A stretch of DNA of 64,000 bases from Cyanoderma ruficeps. Lineage: Eukaryota; Chordata; Aves; Passeriformes; Timaliidae. The position numbers and the translations under genes are program-made. The stretch is taken from assembly GCA_008694505.1 (NCBI GenBank), contig VZDJ01004556.1, positions 139,041 to 203,040 on the forward strand, given 5' to 3'. The notes beneath the pieces were generated by a model that saw nothing but the letters and a program-made list of their open reading frames with translations, ran no database searches and was not told the origin of the DNA. This document shows, in pieces, positions 12,701-26,949 of this stretch (position 1 is its first letter; every line of letters starts with the position of its first letter).

Positions 12701-15471
12701 GCAAATATAATTTAGGAAATAATGTATGGTAGGGAAGAAAAACATCTGTGCTCTAACTTGGTAGAAAAAGTATTTTCCACCTCTGCTGTTACACCTTCAA
12801 AATGCTTCCTGTTCTTAGTTAGGGAATAATTTGATTATAACCCTAAAAAAGGGAGAGACTATCCATCTTTGTAGTTTGCTAATATAGCAAGAGAAGAGGG
12901 GAGCTTAGGCCTTGGGGTTTTGTAACAATATTTTCACTTTATTTAGGCTTTGGTCTTGACCATTACTTAAAGGAATTCCTCAGTTCATCTTCAGGGCATT
13001 ATAAAAAAAAATTTGGTTACAAAGGAGTCCTAGTTGTAAAACCATTAGTCAGCTCTTCTCAGAATTCCTCTTCAAGACTTGCTATAAACTTTGCTCATTA
13101 TGTCAGTAATCATGTCTGCTCTGTCTTCCTTCTGTAGTGTTTTCAGATGAGAAAATTAAGCAATCCTGATTCATCATGTAGCACAGGGAAACTAATTAAA
13201 ATTCCAGGATAAAAAAAATCTGGAAGTTGCTACTTGAGAAGAAGATGAATATTTGTGGTGGCATTGCACAGCTTGGGAAGGGTGCTCAGGCACCAGAGGA
13301 AAGGAGGGACAGCTGTGGTTCATTTTCCTTTGGAGAAGTGCTGTGCCAGCTCCTCAGAATGGATGGAGCTCTCCACGACAGGGTCATGCAGTTCTTTGTT
13401 GAACACACTGGGTTGCCTCAACACTGGGTAACACAAATCATTTCAAAGGAAAACCAAGCTGATGAACAGAGGAATGTTCACATGAAAGATGTCTGACAGC
13501 TCACAAATAAACTTCTGTAACTTTCTGTGAAAATAATGTTAATTTCTCTTACTGGAAGTTCTAGTTTTAAATAGTCTGAATATGCATGACTTAGTATTGG
13601 TGTAGATTCAAGAAACCAACTCCTAATTTTAGGCAGGCAATTTCTGGGATTTCTGTGATCATGGCATTCCTTGCTCCAACAGCTATACATTGTATTGCAT
13701 ATTCAGGAAACTTACAACCAGAGCAGGATGTTTCCTTCAAAATAAATCTTCATGGCCATGGATTTTGGAAATCTCAGAAATGGCGGATAATACATGGATA
13801 TTGAAGTGTTTATTCTGTAAAATCTGAAGAAATGTGAAACAATTACCCTGCACCATTGACAGTTTAAACAAAGCTGGAAGGTATCGTCAATGCAACTGTC
13901 AGTGTTTCTTACAGATTAAAATGTCACAGAACTGGGCATTTCATAGATTTAATCCTCACTGCTTTGTTCTGTGTGATACCAAACAGCAGTAGTTCTGGAG
14001 CTCACCATGTCAGTCCCACGAAGCAAGGATGAACTCCTGTTACAGAGGATTGGAATTCCTGCTTGGAAATCATCTGGAGATGGAGGAGCTGTGCTGCTCA
14101 GTCACCACATTGTAGGGTGTGGGCTGAGTCCCTCCAGTTCAGGGCCTGGAACACCACAATCTGTTGTTGGAGGTGCCTCTTTTCAGTGAGCACTGGGTTT
14201 TGTTGTCTTTGCAAAAGATGTCCTATTTATGTTCTTCACTATTGCCTTGCAGAAGCTGGAAGACTTTTTTAGGTCAGTTTGTAGTCAGGAGCAATTAGGC
14301 ACTGCTCAGCAGACATCTGTCCTTCATATGCTAAGTAAGCACCATGGTCAAGAGCAGCATCCTCTGGTGCTGGAGCAGGGCTGACACTCTTGAACTCTGT
14401 CAGTGCAGCTAAGCCCTGTTAAAAGCATCCCATCGTAAATCTAGTCAGGAGAATCTAACCTGAATTTAGCTTTTCACTGTTATCACACTGATCTCTACAA
14501 TTTAAAAGTGGAGGGGGTTATGATAAGATTAACAGCCTTCACATTATTCTTTAGAATGCAAACCCTATCTTTCTCCCTACATTTTAATTTTTTTTTTAGT
14601 GTATGCAATAACATTAACTATCTGTTCAGGAGGGTATTTTTGGTATCTTTGAGGCTTCTGAAGTGCCAGTACACATTCCAGAAAACAGAGTTAAATACTG
14701 AAATAACTTTCATTTTGCAAGAACTGGTGACTTTCTAAAATGTAATTGCTCTATTATTTTTCTTCTCAGAGTTGTTAAGTATTTAAGATGTCCTCTACCT
14801 GACAACAAAAGCCAACTAATACAACAGATGTTTAGAGAAGTATTGGTAGAGAAATTTTAAAAAGAGAGAGCAGAGACTTTCTTAGATTAACAGCGGAACT
14901 ATTAATTTTTTGTGATTTAGAAGCAGTAATCTTTTTCAAGCAAGAAGGTGGTAAATAGAAACTGGGACGTGCTCAGGGAGAGATGATCACTTTGTACAAA
15001 TCAGTTCCTTTGGCTCCACCTGCAGTACATGCAGTTCAATAAGTGTTTTGCCAGAGTAGCTTCGCAGTCTGTAATAGGCATAACATGTTGTGTAAGCAGT
15101 AGATAAACAACAAAATGTACTTTCCTGTATTTGACATAATGGATAAGAGGCCAGTCTTGGCCAAAAAGCAATATTATCTCTATTTTCCATTTCTTCACAG
15201 ACTCCCATGTATTGTTATTAGCGTTATCCATTTATCCTCCAAATAATTTATTTTGGAATATAGTGTGTTTGGTCAGAGATCCATACAAGGAGAAAAATGG
15301 AAACTTTGCACTTGATTAAGAGTTGCAAAATAGTATTTTTTATCTCGTCTGCATCTGAAAAATCTTGCCATGTAAAATGTTTTGAATGTATCAGTATTAG
15401 TTGTTTTTTCTTTAAATATGGGAAAGCTGTTTTACCTGTCCAACAAGTTTTCCTTTTTTTTTTCTTTACAG
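9782..15471 (+). other. CHM intron 2
   Basis: This 5.7-kb intron has a strong donor (GTAAGT) and a long T-rich tract before the acceptor (TTCTTTACAG). I see no further exon, RNA gene or intact transposon. An 89-codon frame at 13227-13496 has no recognisable homology and lacks flanking splice signals, so it is read as chance. Confidence 0.8.
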
Positions 15472-15544
15472 GAGAAATTACTATGGTGGAAACTGGGCCA
15501 GTTTTAGTTTTTCAGGATTATTGTCCTGGATTAAAGAAAATCAG
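15472..15544 (+). CDS. CHM: CHM exon 3
   Basis: This 73-base exon encodes residues 39-63, including the invariant GDI/REP stretch [13 protein letters not shown] followed by LLSW. This first sequence-conserved region packs in the Rab-binding domain. The split Ser codon from exon 2 is completed by the first G, giving S-R-N-Y-Y-G-G; mammals have S-R-S-Y-Y-G-G. The donor is GTAAAA. The exon ends in phase 0. Confidence 0.95.
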
Positions 15545-16692
15545 GTAAAAAATTCACAAATTGCTTCTTTAGGCCTCCTTAACATTGAATCTCTGTTGTT
15601 TGCGTGATTTATCACAAGACAAATTACCTCCCTGCTTTTGCTCTTTGGTAATATGACAGATCAAAGAGGTTTGTAGTTCCCAGCTTTACTGGTTGAGCCT
15701 CACCCATCTGGCCTGGCAGTCTGAGGCTCTGATGTGCCTGCCTTGTGAATCTGATTGAGACCAGCTTGGTGCTCAGCCACACTTCTGGGTTCTTGAGCTT
15801 GAAGAGAAGCAACTACACCATTGTTTCATAATCTGGTCTTTTCCATTTCCTCTTTGATTATTTTCCACTCTCTGATGTTTCAGGCTTTTTGTTTTTCTCA
15901 TTTGTATTCAGCTGATTCTTCTTTAGGAGGAGAAAAGTAGGTGCTGGATCCTTCCATTGAAATGTCCTGTAACCAGGACAAAAAGATGAATGCTGATAAG
16001 TGTATTTTTCAATGACCAAAGTTTATCTGATTCATGGCAGTCCACTAGAAATCTTCCAGGGAAGTCATTTATTCAGGAGATGGAGCACTTGGGCTGGACT
16101 AGCAAATGGCTGCTCTGTTATTTACGGAAATGCTCGGAGCCTGTTGGGCCGTAGAAGATGGAAGTTTCTCAGCTCAGTCTCATGCCTGTTCTTTACACTG
16201 TGCTGCCTCCTGGCATAATCAGGGCACTTGCTCAGTGCCAGAGCTTCATATTCTGTTAGTTCTGTTGTATGATTTAGAGATTCCTACATGCACAGGTTAA
16301 TACAATCCCCCAGATCACCAGGGTTTTCCATATGGTCTCCATTCAAAGAGTTTGTCACAGAATCTGGAACTACCCTGGTTTGGCAAACCTGTCTTTTAGG
16401 AGATTGTATTCCAAGTTATATTCAACTCTCTACTAAAGCCTGTATTTTATTTAACACTATATTTCAGATTACTAGAGGCAATGCTGTAGTATAAATGTTG
16501 GCATAGTATAATAAAGTAACCAGCTCTAGCTGTTTTAACTCAAAAAATATAAATAGAAAAAAAATTAGGACAGTTAAGAGGGTGTTTTTTCTTTTATTAT
16601 TAGATGGTACATATTATTTGTGTCTACAGAGATTTATAGTTAAAGAACAGCTTGCACTGTACAATATGTAATTTTATACTTGTTCTTTTAAG
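15545..16692 (+). other. CHM intron 3
   Basis: This 1.1-kb intron ends in a less usual acceptor, TTTTAAG, rather than CAG or TAG. I see no coding or repeat element inside it. Confidence 0.8.
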
Positions 16693-16817
16693 CAAAAGAC
16701 AGATCTCAGTGATGAATGTGAAGACTGGAGAAAACTGATCCTTGAGGATGAAGAAGCAATTCCTCTTAGCAGCAAGGATAAAACTATTCACCACATAGAA
16801 GATTTCTGTTTTGGCGA
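16693..16817 (+). CDS. CHM: CHM exon 4
   Basis: This 125-base exon has the same length as human exon 4. It encodes residues 64-105 with the REP signature LEDEEAIPLSSKDKTIHHIE. The N-terminal half (QKTDLSDECEDWRK) is diverged from mammals. The acceptor AAG is weak, but the frame, length and donor (GA then GTAAGT) support the borders. The exon ends two bases into a codon, completed as Asp by exon 5. Confidence 0.94.
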
Positions 16818-19800
16818 GTAAGTAGAAATGTAGAAATTCATGAAAAATTTTGGATGCCCAGGGTAAATGATCATATTGTGCTTTTGGTTTTAAGGGTTTC
16901 ACCACACTGCCATATTGCACATTGTCTCAAAAAGTAACCCTGGCCTCTGAAATGTTCCTCATGTCCTTGTACTTTGTTGAAATCACTTCACTGAAACAGC
17001 CTGATCCTTCCTAAATGACCTCTCTGGGTGCAGTGTAATTTGTTGGCCAACTTTGTGAATGTGATTTAATTCTGAGTAGAAAACAGAAGTGCTGTGTTTA
17101 GATAGTAGTAGTAGTAGTAGGCAGTTGTGCACTGCTATCAATTATTTTTTTCCATTCTTAATTTGCCTAAAAGCTGCTGCTCTCATAGTCAAAAATTAGA
17201 CCCCTAAATACATGTAAAATGAACCACAAACAAAAGAACAGGAACACAAATGGACAGCAGTACTGTAGCTATGAAATACTTCCTTGTGCTAAAATGATAA
17301 AGTAATATTTGCCCTTTGTCCTTTTTATATGCAATGAATTTAACTTACTGAAGTTAGATACACTGAATATAAATTTAAGTAACTGAGCTGTGTATTTATT
17401 TATTTATTATTTTTATCTTCTGGATTTTGCACTGAACTGAATTCTGCACTCTCCAGAATTACTGAGAGGAAATTCTTTGAGATAGTTATATAAGTTTAAC
17501 CTTGAATCCCTTAGAAAGTTACCATAGGTAGCTAAATGAAATGCTGACACATACTTGTAGAGAAATACATAATTTTTTTTGTAAACATCATAAGTAGGGG
17601 AAAAAAGGTGTGAATTACATAAATACAATCTGAAGGTCACAGAGACTCTTCCAAGATTCAGTGCTGCACAATAACGGTGCTTGATTGGATTGCAGATAAA
17701 ATGTAATGCTTATTTTAAAGCAATAGCACTTGGATATTGTAATTGTCATCCTGTTGTCATAATAAATATTGTTCAGAACCATGATTAAACCAGATGGAAA
17801 GGTTTCATAGTCTTTTAACTTTGTGTATAATTTTTGACTGATAGCTGGCTCCCAAATGAGCCCTCTAGCACTGAGATTTCACACTTAGAAGTGAGATTAT
17901 ACTTGGGTAAAATTATGCTTTTAAGCATTCAACTTAGTACAGTGCTGTCTGTCTTGGTCATCACCACAAAAAACCCCAACCCCCCAAGGAACAAGGATAA
18001 GATTAATAAACCTGTCAAAGATAAAGTTCTCCAAAAGAACTTCAAACTTTCTGAGAGAGTCAATTACTGTGTTTCTGACAATTTACATATTCTGCCTAGA
18101 TTCTGTTGTTTTTGCTTAACTTTTGTAACTCCTATGAAGTAACCATTAAACATTTATTTTGAAAGAATAAACAGCTGGGTAGCAGTATAATATACACAGT
18201 GCAAATCTGAAATGAATGGCCTTAGAACAAAGTGCATCCATCAAAGGGAAAGAATACTGTGTCTACAACAAGCTGGATTGAAAAAAGGCAAATGGCTGAA
18301 AAATAAATAGTGAACACCTGTGCTGAATAAATTAACCAGCTGGTTGGCAATTTTTCATTTGACCTATCTGAAGGGGTTGCTGTTACAAGGCATTAATAGG
18401 ACACATTCATTTTAAGATATTCCTTTGTTAGTACCATTAATTGATGAATGGTGGAAGATAATATTCTAAATTTACACAACAATTTGTCTGCAGATGTATT
18501 ATTTTTTTCTGAATTAGGAGAAGAATTGTCTGTACAGAAGTTCATTTTTATAGACAGTTCTTACATTATTCAGGGATATTTGGTCCTATAGGAAGGATGT
18601 CATGAATTTAGATTATATACAGTTTTTAGGCTCTCATTATAAAAAGTGTGGAGCTGCAAATCATGGATATTTACCTGTTCTTTAATGGGAAGTGAATAGA
18701 GATTTAAAACATGTAAATATTTCTGTTACATTGCTTTTCAGAGTAATATAGAAAAATACACTGTATTATGAATCAAAGTTTGTTTTGATTTAAAAAAGTA
18801 ATAATCAAGTATGTTTAAAATGAGATGAACTGTTCATTGAGGTTGGGAGAAGGTAGAAAGAAAACCTTATTTTGAAATTTTGTGTTCTAAAAGGTTAGGA
18901 TGAGTTAAATAAAAGCTTCATTCTTAGTTACTGAATTACTGGTAAGAGCTTTTGCAGTTTTCACAAACACCATGTTCCAAAATCCTAAAAAAATCCCCCA
19001 AAATCCAAATAGAACCCCAAAATTTAATTGACTTCCATTTTTATTTGTAGCAGAGATTACTTTTTTAAAAAATGCTTGACAAAGTACTTTTCCTTCTTTG
19101 ATATTTTATGGTTACTTAATGCTGGCAATCTGAAGCAAAAAGACATAATTAATGTACAGAAACAGCCTTCTCTCATTAGTGCTTCCTTGTAGCAGTTCCT
19201 GTATTTCCCAGGGCAATATTTTACCCCAGTCATGAGTTAAGTGCTTCCTGGTGACTGTGCCCAAGCTGGGAGATCGCTTCCAAACTTTTCATGAGTCATT
19301 GTGAGCTCCATGGGTTCATAAATGAGGAGCAATTTTTAAAGGGTACCAGGTTTTTGTTCCTTTTTGAAGAGAGATCTTGCCCTTGCTTCCATCTGTAAGG
19401 CTGCAGGTGTGTGAGGAAGTATTTTGGTATCAATGCTGAGTAATTCCTTGCTGTTCTGGGAATGTTAACCATCCTGTTAATACTCTGTGTTTGCAGGTCA
19501 CCTTTAAAATCATAGTTCATTAGTTTTCAGCAAAGATTAAATTGTTTATTCAGTGCATTAATGGCTTGTGGTATAAAGATAAAAAGATAGTTTGGAATTA
19601 TTGCTGAACTCCTTTCACTTACAATGACACTGATTTGATTCATCTCAGCTGGTAGTGTAAACTAAACCAAGTTCAAAAGTCCTGCTTTCTAAGGGAGGTG
19701 TCATTGAAGTTTAACATAAAACAAGTAGATGAGATTAAAAGTGAAGGGCTGATTTATAAAGGGAATTTTAAAGAAATGTTGTGGAGAGGAAATGAACTGT

Positions 19801-20492
19801 GCGGAGTAAATGTGTGGGAATGTCCCTTCTGTGACTGACTGCCTTCATCCCCTGTGCATGGATTTGCAGGACTTGCATAACAGCATTGCTGCTTGAACAA
19901 CTAATTAGAATGCAAGGGCAGAGTTGAAAAAGGAATTTGAACATTTTACTTAAACTTTGGGTCTGAGTGGTCTGGTTCTCAATGGGATTGTGGCTGCAGA
20001 GGAGCTCAGTTGTGTAAAGCTTGTCTGTTTTCTTCAGGAGAATATCTCACCTTAATGACCTTAACACATACTTGCATTTCAATTTCATGGGTTTTAATCC
20101 ATAGGGAACTCTAATCAAGTTGCTGTTTTTATTTCAAAGTGCTCCATTTCTGTTGTTTATGTAGCTGTGTATTGTTCCACCATGAGGGCCTTGATTTTCA
20201 TTTTGAGATCCTTCTGTCTTTTGAGTATACATAAAGTAAAAACTCAAATTTTTGTTGGCAATTTTTTCTCCTCAGTAAAAATAGTTCTCTTGAATTTTAG
20301 CTTTGCAGCCAAAGAACCAGAGTTTGTTAGTGGGTGGAACACCTGAATGGGCCAGAATAAAGAAATTCTAATGCTTTTCCTAGAAGTGCTTGAGGTTTCT
20401 GTTCTGGCATCGATTCAAAACTTCAAACAAGTTTTTAAGACTCTTCAAAAAGACTTTTCCCCCCTCTTTTTCCCCTCTGTGTTTTTAATCAG
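16818..20492 (+). other. CHM intron 4
   Basis: This 3.7-kb AT-rich intron has six perfect TAG copies at 17103-17120 and a short TTTA run near 17394-17411. No exon or mobile element is recognised. The acceptor is TTTTTAATCAG. Confidence 0.8.
17103..17120. repeat. Microsatellite (TAG)6
   Basis: Six perfect TAG units lie in intron 4. The array is short and unlikely to matter functionally, but could be polymorphic. Confidence 0.85.
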
Positions 20493-20907
20493 TCAGGATT
20501 CAGCTGAAGGTGTTGAAGAAGCCGGTGCCCTGCCAAAGCTGCCTGTGTTTGGAGCCCCTGCTGCCCAGAGGGTTTCTCCAGGGTCGGAGGAGACTCCAGC
20601 AGCAGAGCGGGTTTCTCCAGGGCTGGAGAAAGAGAATCCAACAGTGGAGAGCCCTGGAGAGGAGCCACAGACCCCAGAGCCAGAGCAGGCCCCGGGCACT
20701 GAGCCAGCCAGGGCAGCTCCAGGGGCCGAGGCAGGAGCAGCCCCTGGCAGTGGAGCTGCTCCCAGCACAGCTTCGGGCGAGTCCGCTCCGGAACCGGCAA
20801 AGACAGAAGCTGCGCCCTCCGAAAGTGCTGCCCAGGAACCAAAGAAAATCACCTATTCCCAAATTGTTAGAGAAGGCAGAAGGTTTAATATTGATTTAGT
20901 CTCTAAG
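20493..20907 (+). CDS. CHM: CHM exon 5 (Pro/Ala/Glu-rich variable linker)
   Basis: This 415-base exon encodes residues 105-243. Its two ends are conserved: QDSAEGVEEAGAL at the start and KKITYSQIVREGRRFNIDLV at the end, where the Rab-binding domain resumes. Between them lies a low-complexity segment rich in Pro, Ala, Glu and Gly, probably disordered, including the duplicated motif RVSPG at a 39-base period (20570 and 20609). The matching human exon is 388 bases and encodes an acidic Ser/Thr-rich linker instead, so this one is nine codons longer and different in composition. It is strikingly GC-rich amid AT-rich introns. The acceptor AATCAG gives the conserved D-Q-D frame; a CAG four bases further in would break it. 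Donor GTAGGA. Confidence 0.93.
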
Positions 20908-22783
<1,876 letters not shown>

Positions 22784-22904
22784 GTGCCTTGTTCTAGAGC
22801 AGATGTCTTCAACAGCAGACAGCTCACCATGGTGGAGAAGAGAATGCTCATGAAATTTCTGACATTTTGTTTGGACTATGAACAGCACCCCAAGGAATAC
22901 CAAG
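22784..22904 (+). CDS. CHM: CHM exon 7
   Basis: This 121-base exon has the human length and encodes residues 283-323, starting [20 protein letters not shown] and continuing [20 protein letters not shown]. In REP structures this helical region supplies hydrophobic contacts to the alpha subunit of Rab geranylgeranyl transferase. The VFNS and TMVEKR stretches are kept here, consistent with a working escort protein. The donor is GTAGTG (weaker than consensus). The last G begins a codon completed as Asp in exon 8. Confidence 0.95.
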
Positions 22905-25144
22905 GTAGTGTCTCACTGAACAAGGCACACTCTCTTCCTAGGAGTTCCTCCAGGGAGGCACAATTCTGAGAGCTCTCCTGTGTTTTCACATGGTTTATTT
23001 TTACAGATTCATTTTAAAAGTATGCTTTGACCTTTTTGTGACCTTTTCCCTTCAGTGTTAAATTCTTCTACTTAAGCACTTGCTCTTCTAGTTCCCACAT
23101 AATTTATTATGTGCATTTTTCTTTAACAGCAAAATTATATATTACAGCAAGGTTGCAAAATGCTTTTTGACATTTTTAAGTGTTTCCTCCCCTCCCCCAG
23201 GTATTTTTTAAAATAATGTGATATATTTAAATTTTCTGTTTTGTTTTTTTGGATACAATGTAAATCTTTACAATGCGTTACCACAAAATCAGAAATTGAG
23301 AAAATGGAATTTTTTAACTAGGAAAGTAAATGTAATTTAATGCTCTTTAGTTGTAGAGGGCAAGTTCAAAGTGCTTTTATCAACTGTTGGCTTATTTAGA
23401 TGGGAGGAAATCAGAATAGATTTGAGCTATAATGTGTGAAGAATAACGAGCCTTGGGTCAAAGAGGGAAATGAGTTTAACAGGAGAAAGGTGCTTTGGAT
23501 TTGTGCTCCTCAGGGTACAAAGAATGATGTCCTCAGTTCTTGGAGTCTAAAAGTAAACCAAGGCAAAGAGAAAAAAATCTGTCAAAATGAAATAGTGAGG
23601 AAAGAGGAGTACAAACATCAGAGAAAATTATTAAACATATGCAAGAGAAAAGTAGTCAGTATCAAGATCTGGTGAGATGAAGAAAAGGAGACTCTGTAAT
23701 GAACTCCAGAAAATCCTGAAGGGGGAAAAACTCATTAGGCTGAAGTGGTTTATTGATTACAGGTGATCTCAGTTGCTGCTGCTGGAAGAAATGGAGGTGC
23801 TCAGAGTGAGGATATTGGTGGTATTTAGAAAATTTATTAAGTAAAAAAAGGAGATGCCACATCAATTGTAAATTGATCATTGATTCTTGTACGTAAATAA
23901 CATTAGATTTATTTTACTTCCAGAGACAGCTAAACAGATTTTCCTACATTTTAAAATAGCCTGAGAAGTAATTGAGAGTATTTTGAGTCAGATTAGGCTA
24001 ATATTAAAACTTCAGAAATTTAAAATTGCTCTTGATGAGATCATTGTATTTGTGGGAAGGGAGACTTTTAATAGGACGAGTTTATGAGAGTGAAGAATTT
24101 TTAAAGCTTTTTTTTCTGTAAAATACAGAATTATATTAGAAGTTTGAAGTGAAGAAAACTTGAGAGTTTTTTTACAATGATAAAAAACGCCCCATGTCAT
24201 TTTATGACTTTCTGCATGCCTGTACAAAGAGCTGTAAGAGACATTTGTAATAAAGCAGTGGTTGAATCTTGAACAGAAAATGTATCTTGATAATACTGGT
24301 CTCTGCATTGATGGAAGTGTTTCTGAATTAGTTAGGAATTTATCCAGGACTGAAATAAAAGTCGATTCCTGAATAATGTGGAAGTATGCTATTGCTTAAA
24401 TACAAGCTCTTCCTGGCAAAAAATGTTTCAGTTATGAAGATAACTAAAGTTTTCCAGAAATATATCAATGCCAACTTGCTTTAAACATCTCCCAGAAGAC
24501 TTGTGTTTCTTTGAGTTTCAAAATGTGCCAGCAATAATACTATTTTAAAGGGAAGAGAGCAGCAGGCCTTTCTGCTCTTGGTCTCATCCACATTGGTTTG
24601 TTGCCAGCAGGTGATCAAATTGAAATAAACATTGCACCTTCTCATCTTTGGATTGTGTCGCTGTGTCAGGGGCATCTTTGAGCATAAGTACCCAGTCTAG
24701 CACTGGCAGTATGGATGCAGCAGTCCTGTTCTGGAGTGGATGTCATTCAGGGTAATATTTTGGTTAATTTACAGGAAACAGTGTCCCAAGGCACTTCAAT
24801 GGATTTTTATCCACCGTTTCTCACTTTTCTCTCAGGACTGGGAAATGGAGTTAGATCAAGTCTAACAGAATGAATTGGTGACACCATTGGAGACCCATAA
24901 ATTGGGTTTGTGATATTTTGAAATATTTTAATGGAGTGAGATTTCTGTCTTCTGAGAAGACTCACTTTACTTTTAGTAGTTTTTCTAACTTTCATTAACT
25001 TGGATGATCGATTTTCAGCAAGGTGTTTGTTGAAAAACTCACTTGCTTTAGTTTACTGGAGTCCAAAAGCACTTGTTGGAGCTGAAGCACGGGAGACAGT
25101 GGAGGTGTTACATGTGCTGAGTGCCTCGTGTGCTTTCCCCTCAG
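22905..25144 (+). other. CHM intron 7
   Basis: This 2.2-kb intron contains no supported exon, RNA or mobile element. The 124-codon frame starting at 25000 merely runs into exon 8. The acceptor is TTTCCCCTCAG. Confidence 0.8.
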
Positions 25145-25370
25145 ACTACGAGAGCAGCACGTTTGCTCAGTTCCTGCAGACACGGAAGCTGACCCCCAGC
25201 CTGCAGCACTTCATCCTTCACTCCATTGCAATGGTGTCAGAGACTGAGAGCAGCACTCTGCAAGGTCTTCAGGCAACAAGAAAATTCCTGCAGTGCCTTG
25301 GTCGCTATGGCAACACCCCGTTTTTGTTCCCTCTGTATGGGCAAGGAGAGATCCCACAGTGCTTCTGCAG
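25145..25370 (+). CDS. CHM: CHM exon 8
   Basis: This 226-base exon encodes residues 323-398. It contains [20 protein letters not shown], then the invariant [20 protein letters not shown] and CFCR. The latter is a major conserved region of the GDI/REP family and forms part of the Rab-binding platform with exon 9. Same length as the human exon. The donor is GTAAGC. The final Arg codon is split AG/G. Confidence 0.96.
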
Positions 25371-26208
25371 GTAAGCCTCACTTACCCAGACATATTCCAA
25401 AAAGGAAACTCTTGGTAATGTAAGAGGTATCATTCACTAGGATAATACTTTGCAACATTTTTCACTGTATTACAAATGCAGCTTGTAGTAGCAGCTGGCT
25501 GTGATGGCTGCCTGTGAGTAAGTTAGTAAGTGCTAGGAAATGAGAAAGCCATAATTTAACCCATATGTAGCTGCCCCTTTTTAAATCTGACAGAGGAAAC
25601 TCAGTGATATCTGTCCAAAAGGGTGACTGTGCATTTGGATAGTTTGAAAAAATTTGTATGTGAGTCTTCCCTGAAGCTGCAGGAACATCCATGTTGTCAA
25701 TCTGTGTTACTAATTAATGCTGAGAATGCATCCACCATTCACGGGTAGATATTTAATAATGAACTGGATTGGTTCTGAAAGAGGAGAATGGTGCCATGTG
25801 TCCTGTTTAGAGTTAGATTTAAAACAAACCTTTCTACATCACAGACTTTTATACAAATAGGGCAATTGATGTGAAATCATGTATTGTGCTCTTGGCATCA
25901 TTTTGTAGCTCTCTCTAGACTACAAGGTTCCAGCTCCTATGAACTGAACAGCAGAGGAGGACCCGTGCAGCCCTGTTTCACTGAGCCACTGCTACATTCT
26001 GACATCCCAAGCACCAGCCATATGTTCTCCACTCCTTGAACCTTAGAAAGCAAGTAAAACAAAAAAGCCCAGTTGGTTCCAGGATAAACCAAGATCCACT
26101 TCAGCCCCCTGAACTGCGGCAGTGACAGTGCAGTCCTTGCTCTGGCTCCTGAGGTGTCGCTGGGCCCATGGTTCTGGCACAGAGCTGGTGCTTGGTGCTT
26201 TTGGGGAC

Positions 26209-26509
26209 TGTTGCCCTGAGTTTTCTGTCTTGTCTTTCTGTAGAACTTTCTCACATAGCCTTCATGTAAATAATGTTTATTCTTAGAATGTTTACATACT
26301 TCTCCTGTGAGAGAAGAAATGATTGATGGTGATGTCCACCATCCAGGTTGAAGGGGTGGTGACCTATGTAGCCAATCCCTTGACCTCTGTACATATCTAT
26401 AAATACTGGAGTCAAAATAAAGTTAGGGAGATAGTTTTCTACACGGCCGTCTCCTGAGATTCATTCCAGTGTTCCTAAATTGGGACACGCCCAGCTTCGC
26501 CCCGTGACA
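26209..26509 (+). mobile_element. 5' LTR of an endogenous retrovirus
   Basis: This 301-bp LTR begins TGTTGCCCTG and ends GTGACA, two bases before a primer-binding site. It has a TATAAAT box at 26398 and AATAAA at 26416-26421. The poly(A) signal lies so close to the TATA box that it must be in U3 or at the cap site, as in class II retroviruses with a very short R. A second copy of the same length lies inverted at 58708-59008; 29 bases (26368-26396) are identical to the reverse complement of 58826-58854. The candidate duplicated target GGGGAC (26203-26208) could not be paired because no 3' LTR is visible. Confidence 0.85.
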
Positions 26510-26511
26510 TC

Positions 26512-26650
26512 TGGTGACCCCGAATGTGTGAGAACAGCAGGCCAAGCAACATCTGGTGACCCTGAATGTGTGAGGACAGCAGCCTGGGTCACATCTGGTG
26601 ACCCCCCGAATGTGTTCGGAATGCAGCCTGGGTCACATCTGGTGACCCCC
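26512..26650 (+). repeat. Primer-binding site region, four tandem copies
   Basis: The sequence after the LTR, TGGTGACCCCGAATGTGT, matches the tRNA-Trp primer-binding site type known from alpharetroviruses with a few differences. The core ACATCTGGTGACCC then recurs at 26549, 26591 and 26635 after the first at 26507, giving periods of 42, 42 and 44 bases. Copies 1-3 also share GAATGTGT and a CAGCAG-like tail. Only the first follows the LTR with the usual 2-base spacing. This is a tandem amplification, not four separate insertions. Confidence 0.85.
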
Positions 26651-26700
26651 TGCTGTGCAGATCTTTCACACAGCTGTGCATCTGAAGGAAAGGGTAAGAA

Positions 26701-26949
26701 ATGACTTCTTCCCCCATTACAGATAGCACTGTCATCCTGGACCAATGGTTTGGGGTCCTGGAGAATGAGAAATCCCCTGTTTCTGCAGAGGAATTCCAGC
26801 TGTTGTTTTTTTTTGCTAGAAGTCGTGGATTCCTCAGCAATGAGGATGTCGCTTATTCTCTGGCAGAATGGGAGAACATTGGGAGCTCTTTGCTTCAGGC
26901 CTGTGCCAGAGAGACCGGTGGGCATTATTCGAAGCTGGTTCATACCTAG
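26701..26949 (+). pseudogene. Endogenous retroviral gag, N-terminal fragment (broken)
   Basis: A reading frame of 82 codons starts 189 bases after the first primer-binding site and 6 bases after a good splice donor (AGGGTAAGA, GT at 26694). Its position, acidic helical composition and tryptophan pattern (DQWFGVLENE, AEWENIGSS) fit the matrix part of a retroviral Gag, but I do not recognise the family by sequence. It stops early; another frame continues to about 27106, suggesting a frameshift. No capsid, protease or polymerase motif follows before the gap. The element is a defective remnant. Confidence 0.55.

Noticed and set aside
13227..13496. 89-codon frame in intron 2 that looks protein-like
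   Set aside because: I recognise no family, it lacks supporting acceptor and donor, and single frames of this length are expected by chance here.
20489..20862. Several overlapping 117-129 codon frames on both strands at exon 5
   Set aside because: They are shadows of the GC-rich CHM exon 5, where stop codons are rare in all frames.
26461..26943. 160-codon minus-strand frame with repeated SPDVT peptides
   Set aside because: The repeats are the antisense reading of the fourfold primer-site array, not a protein.
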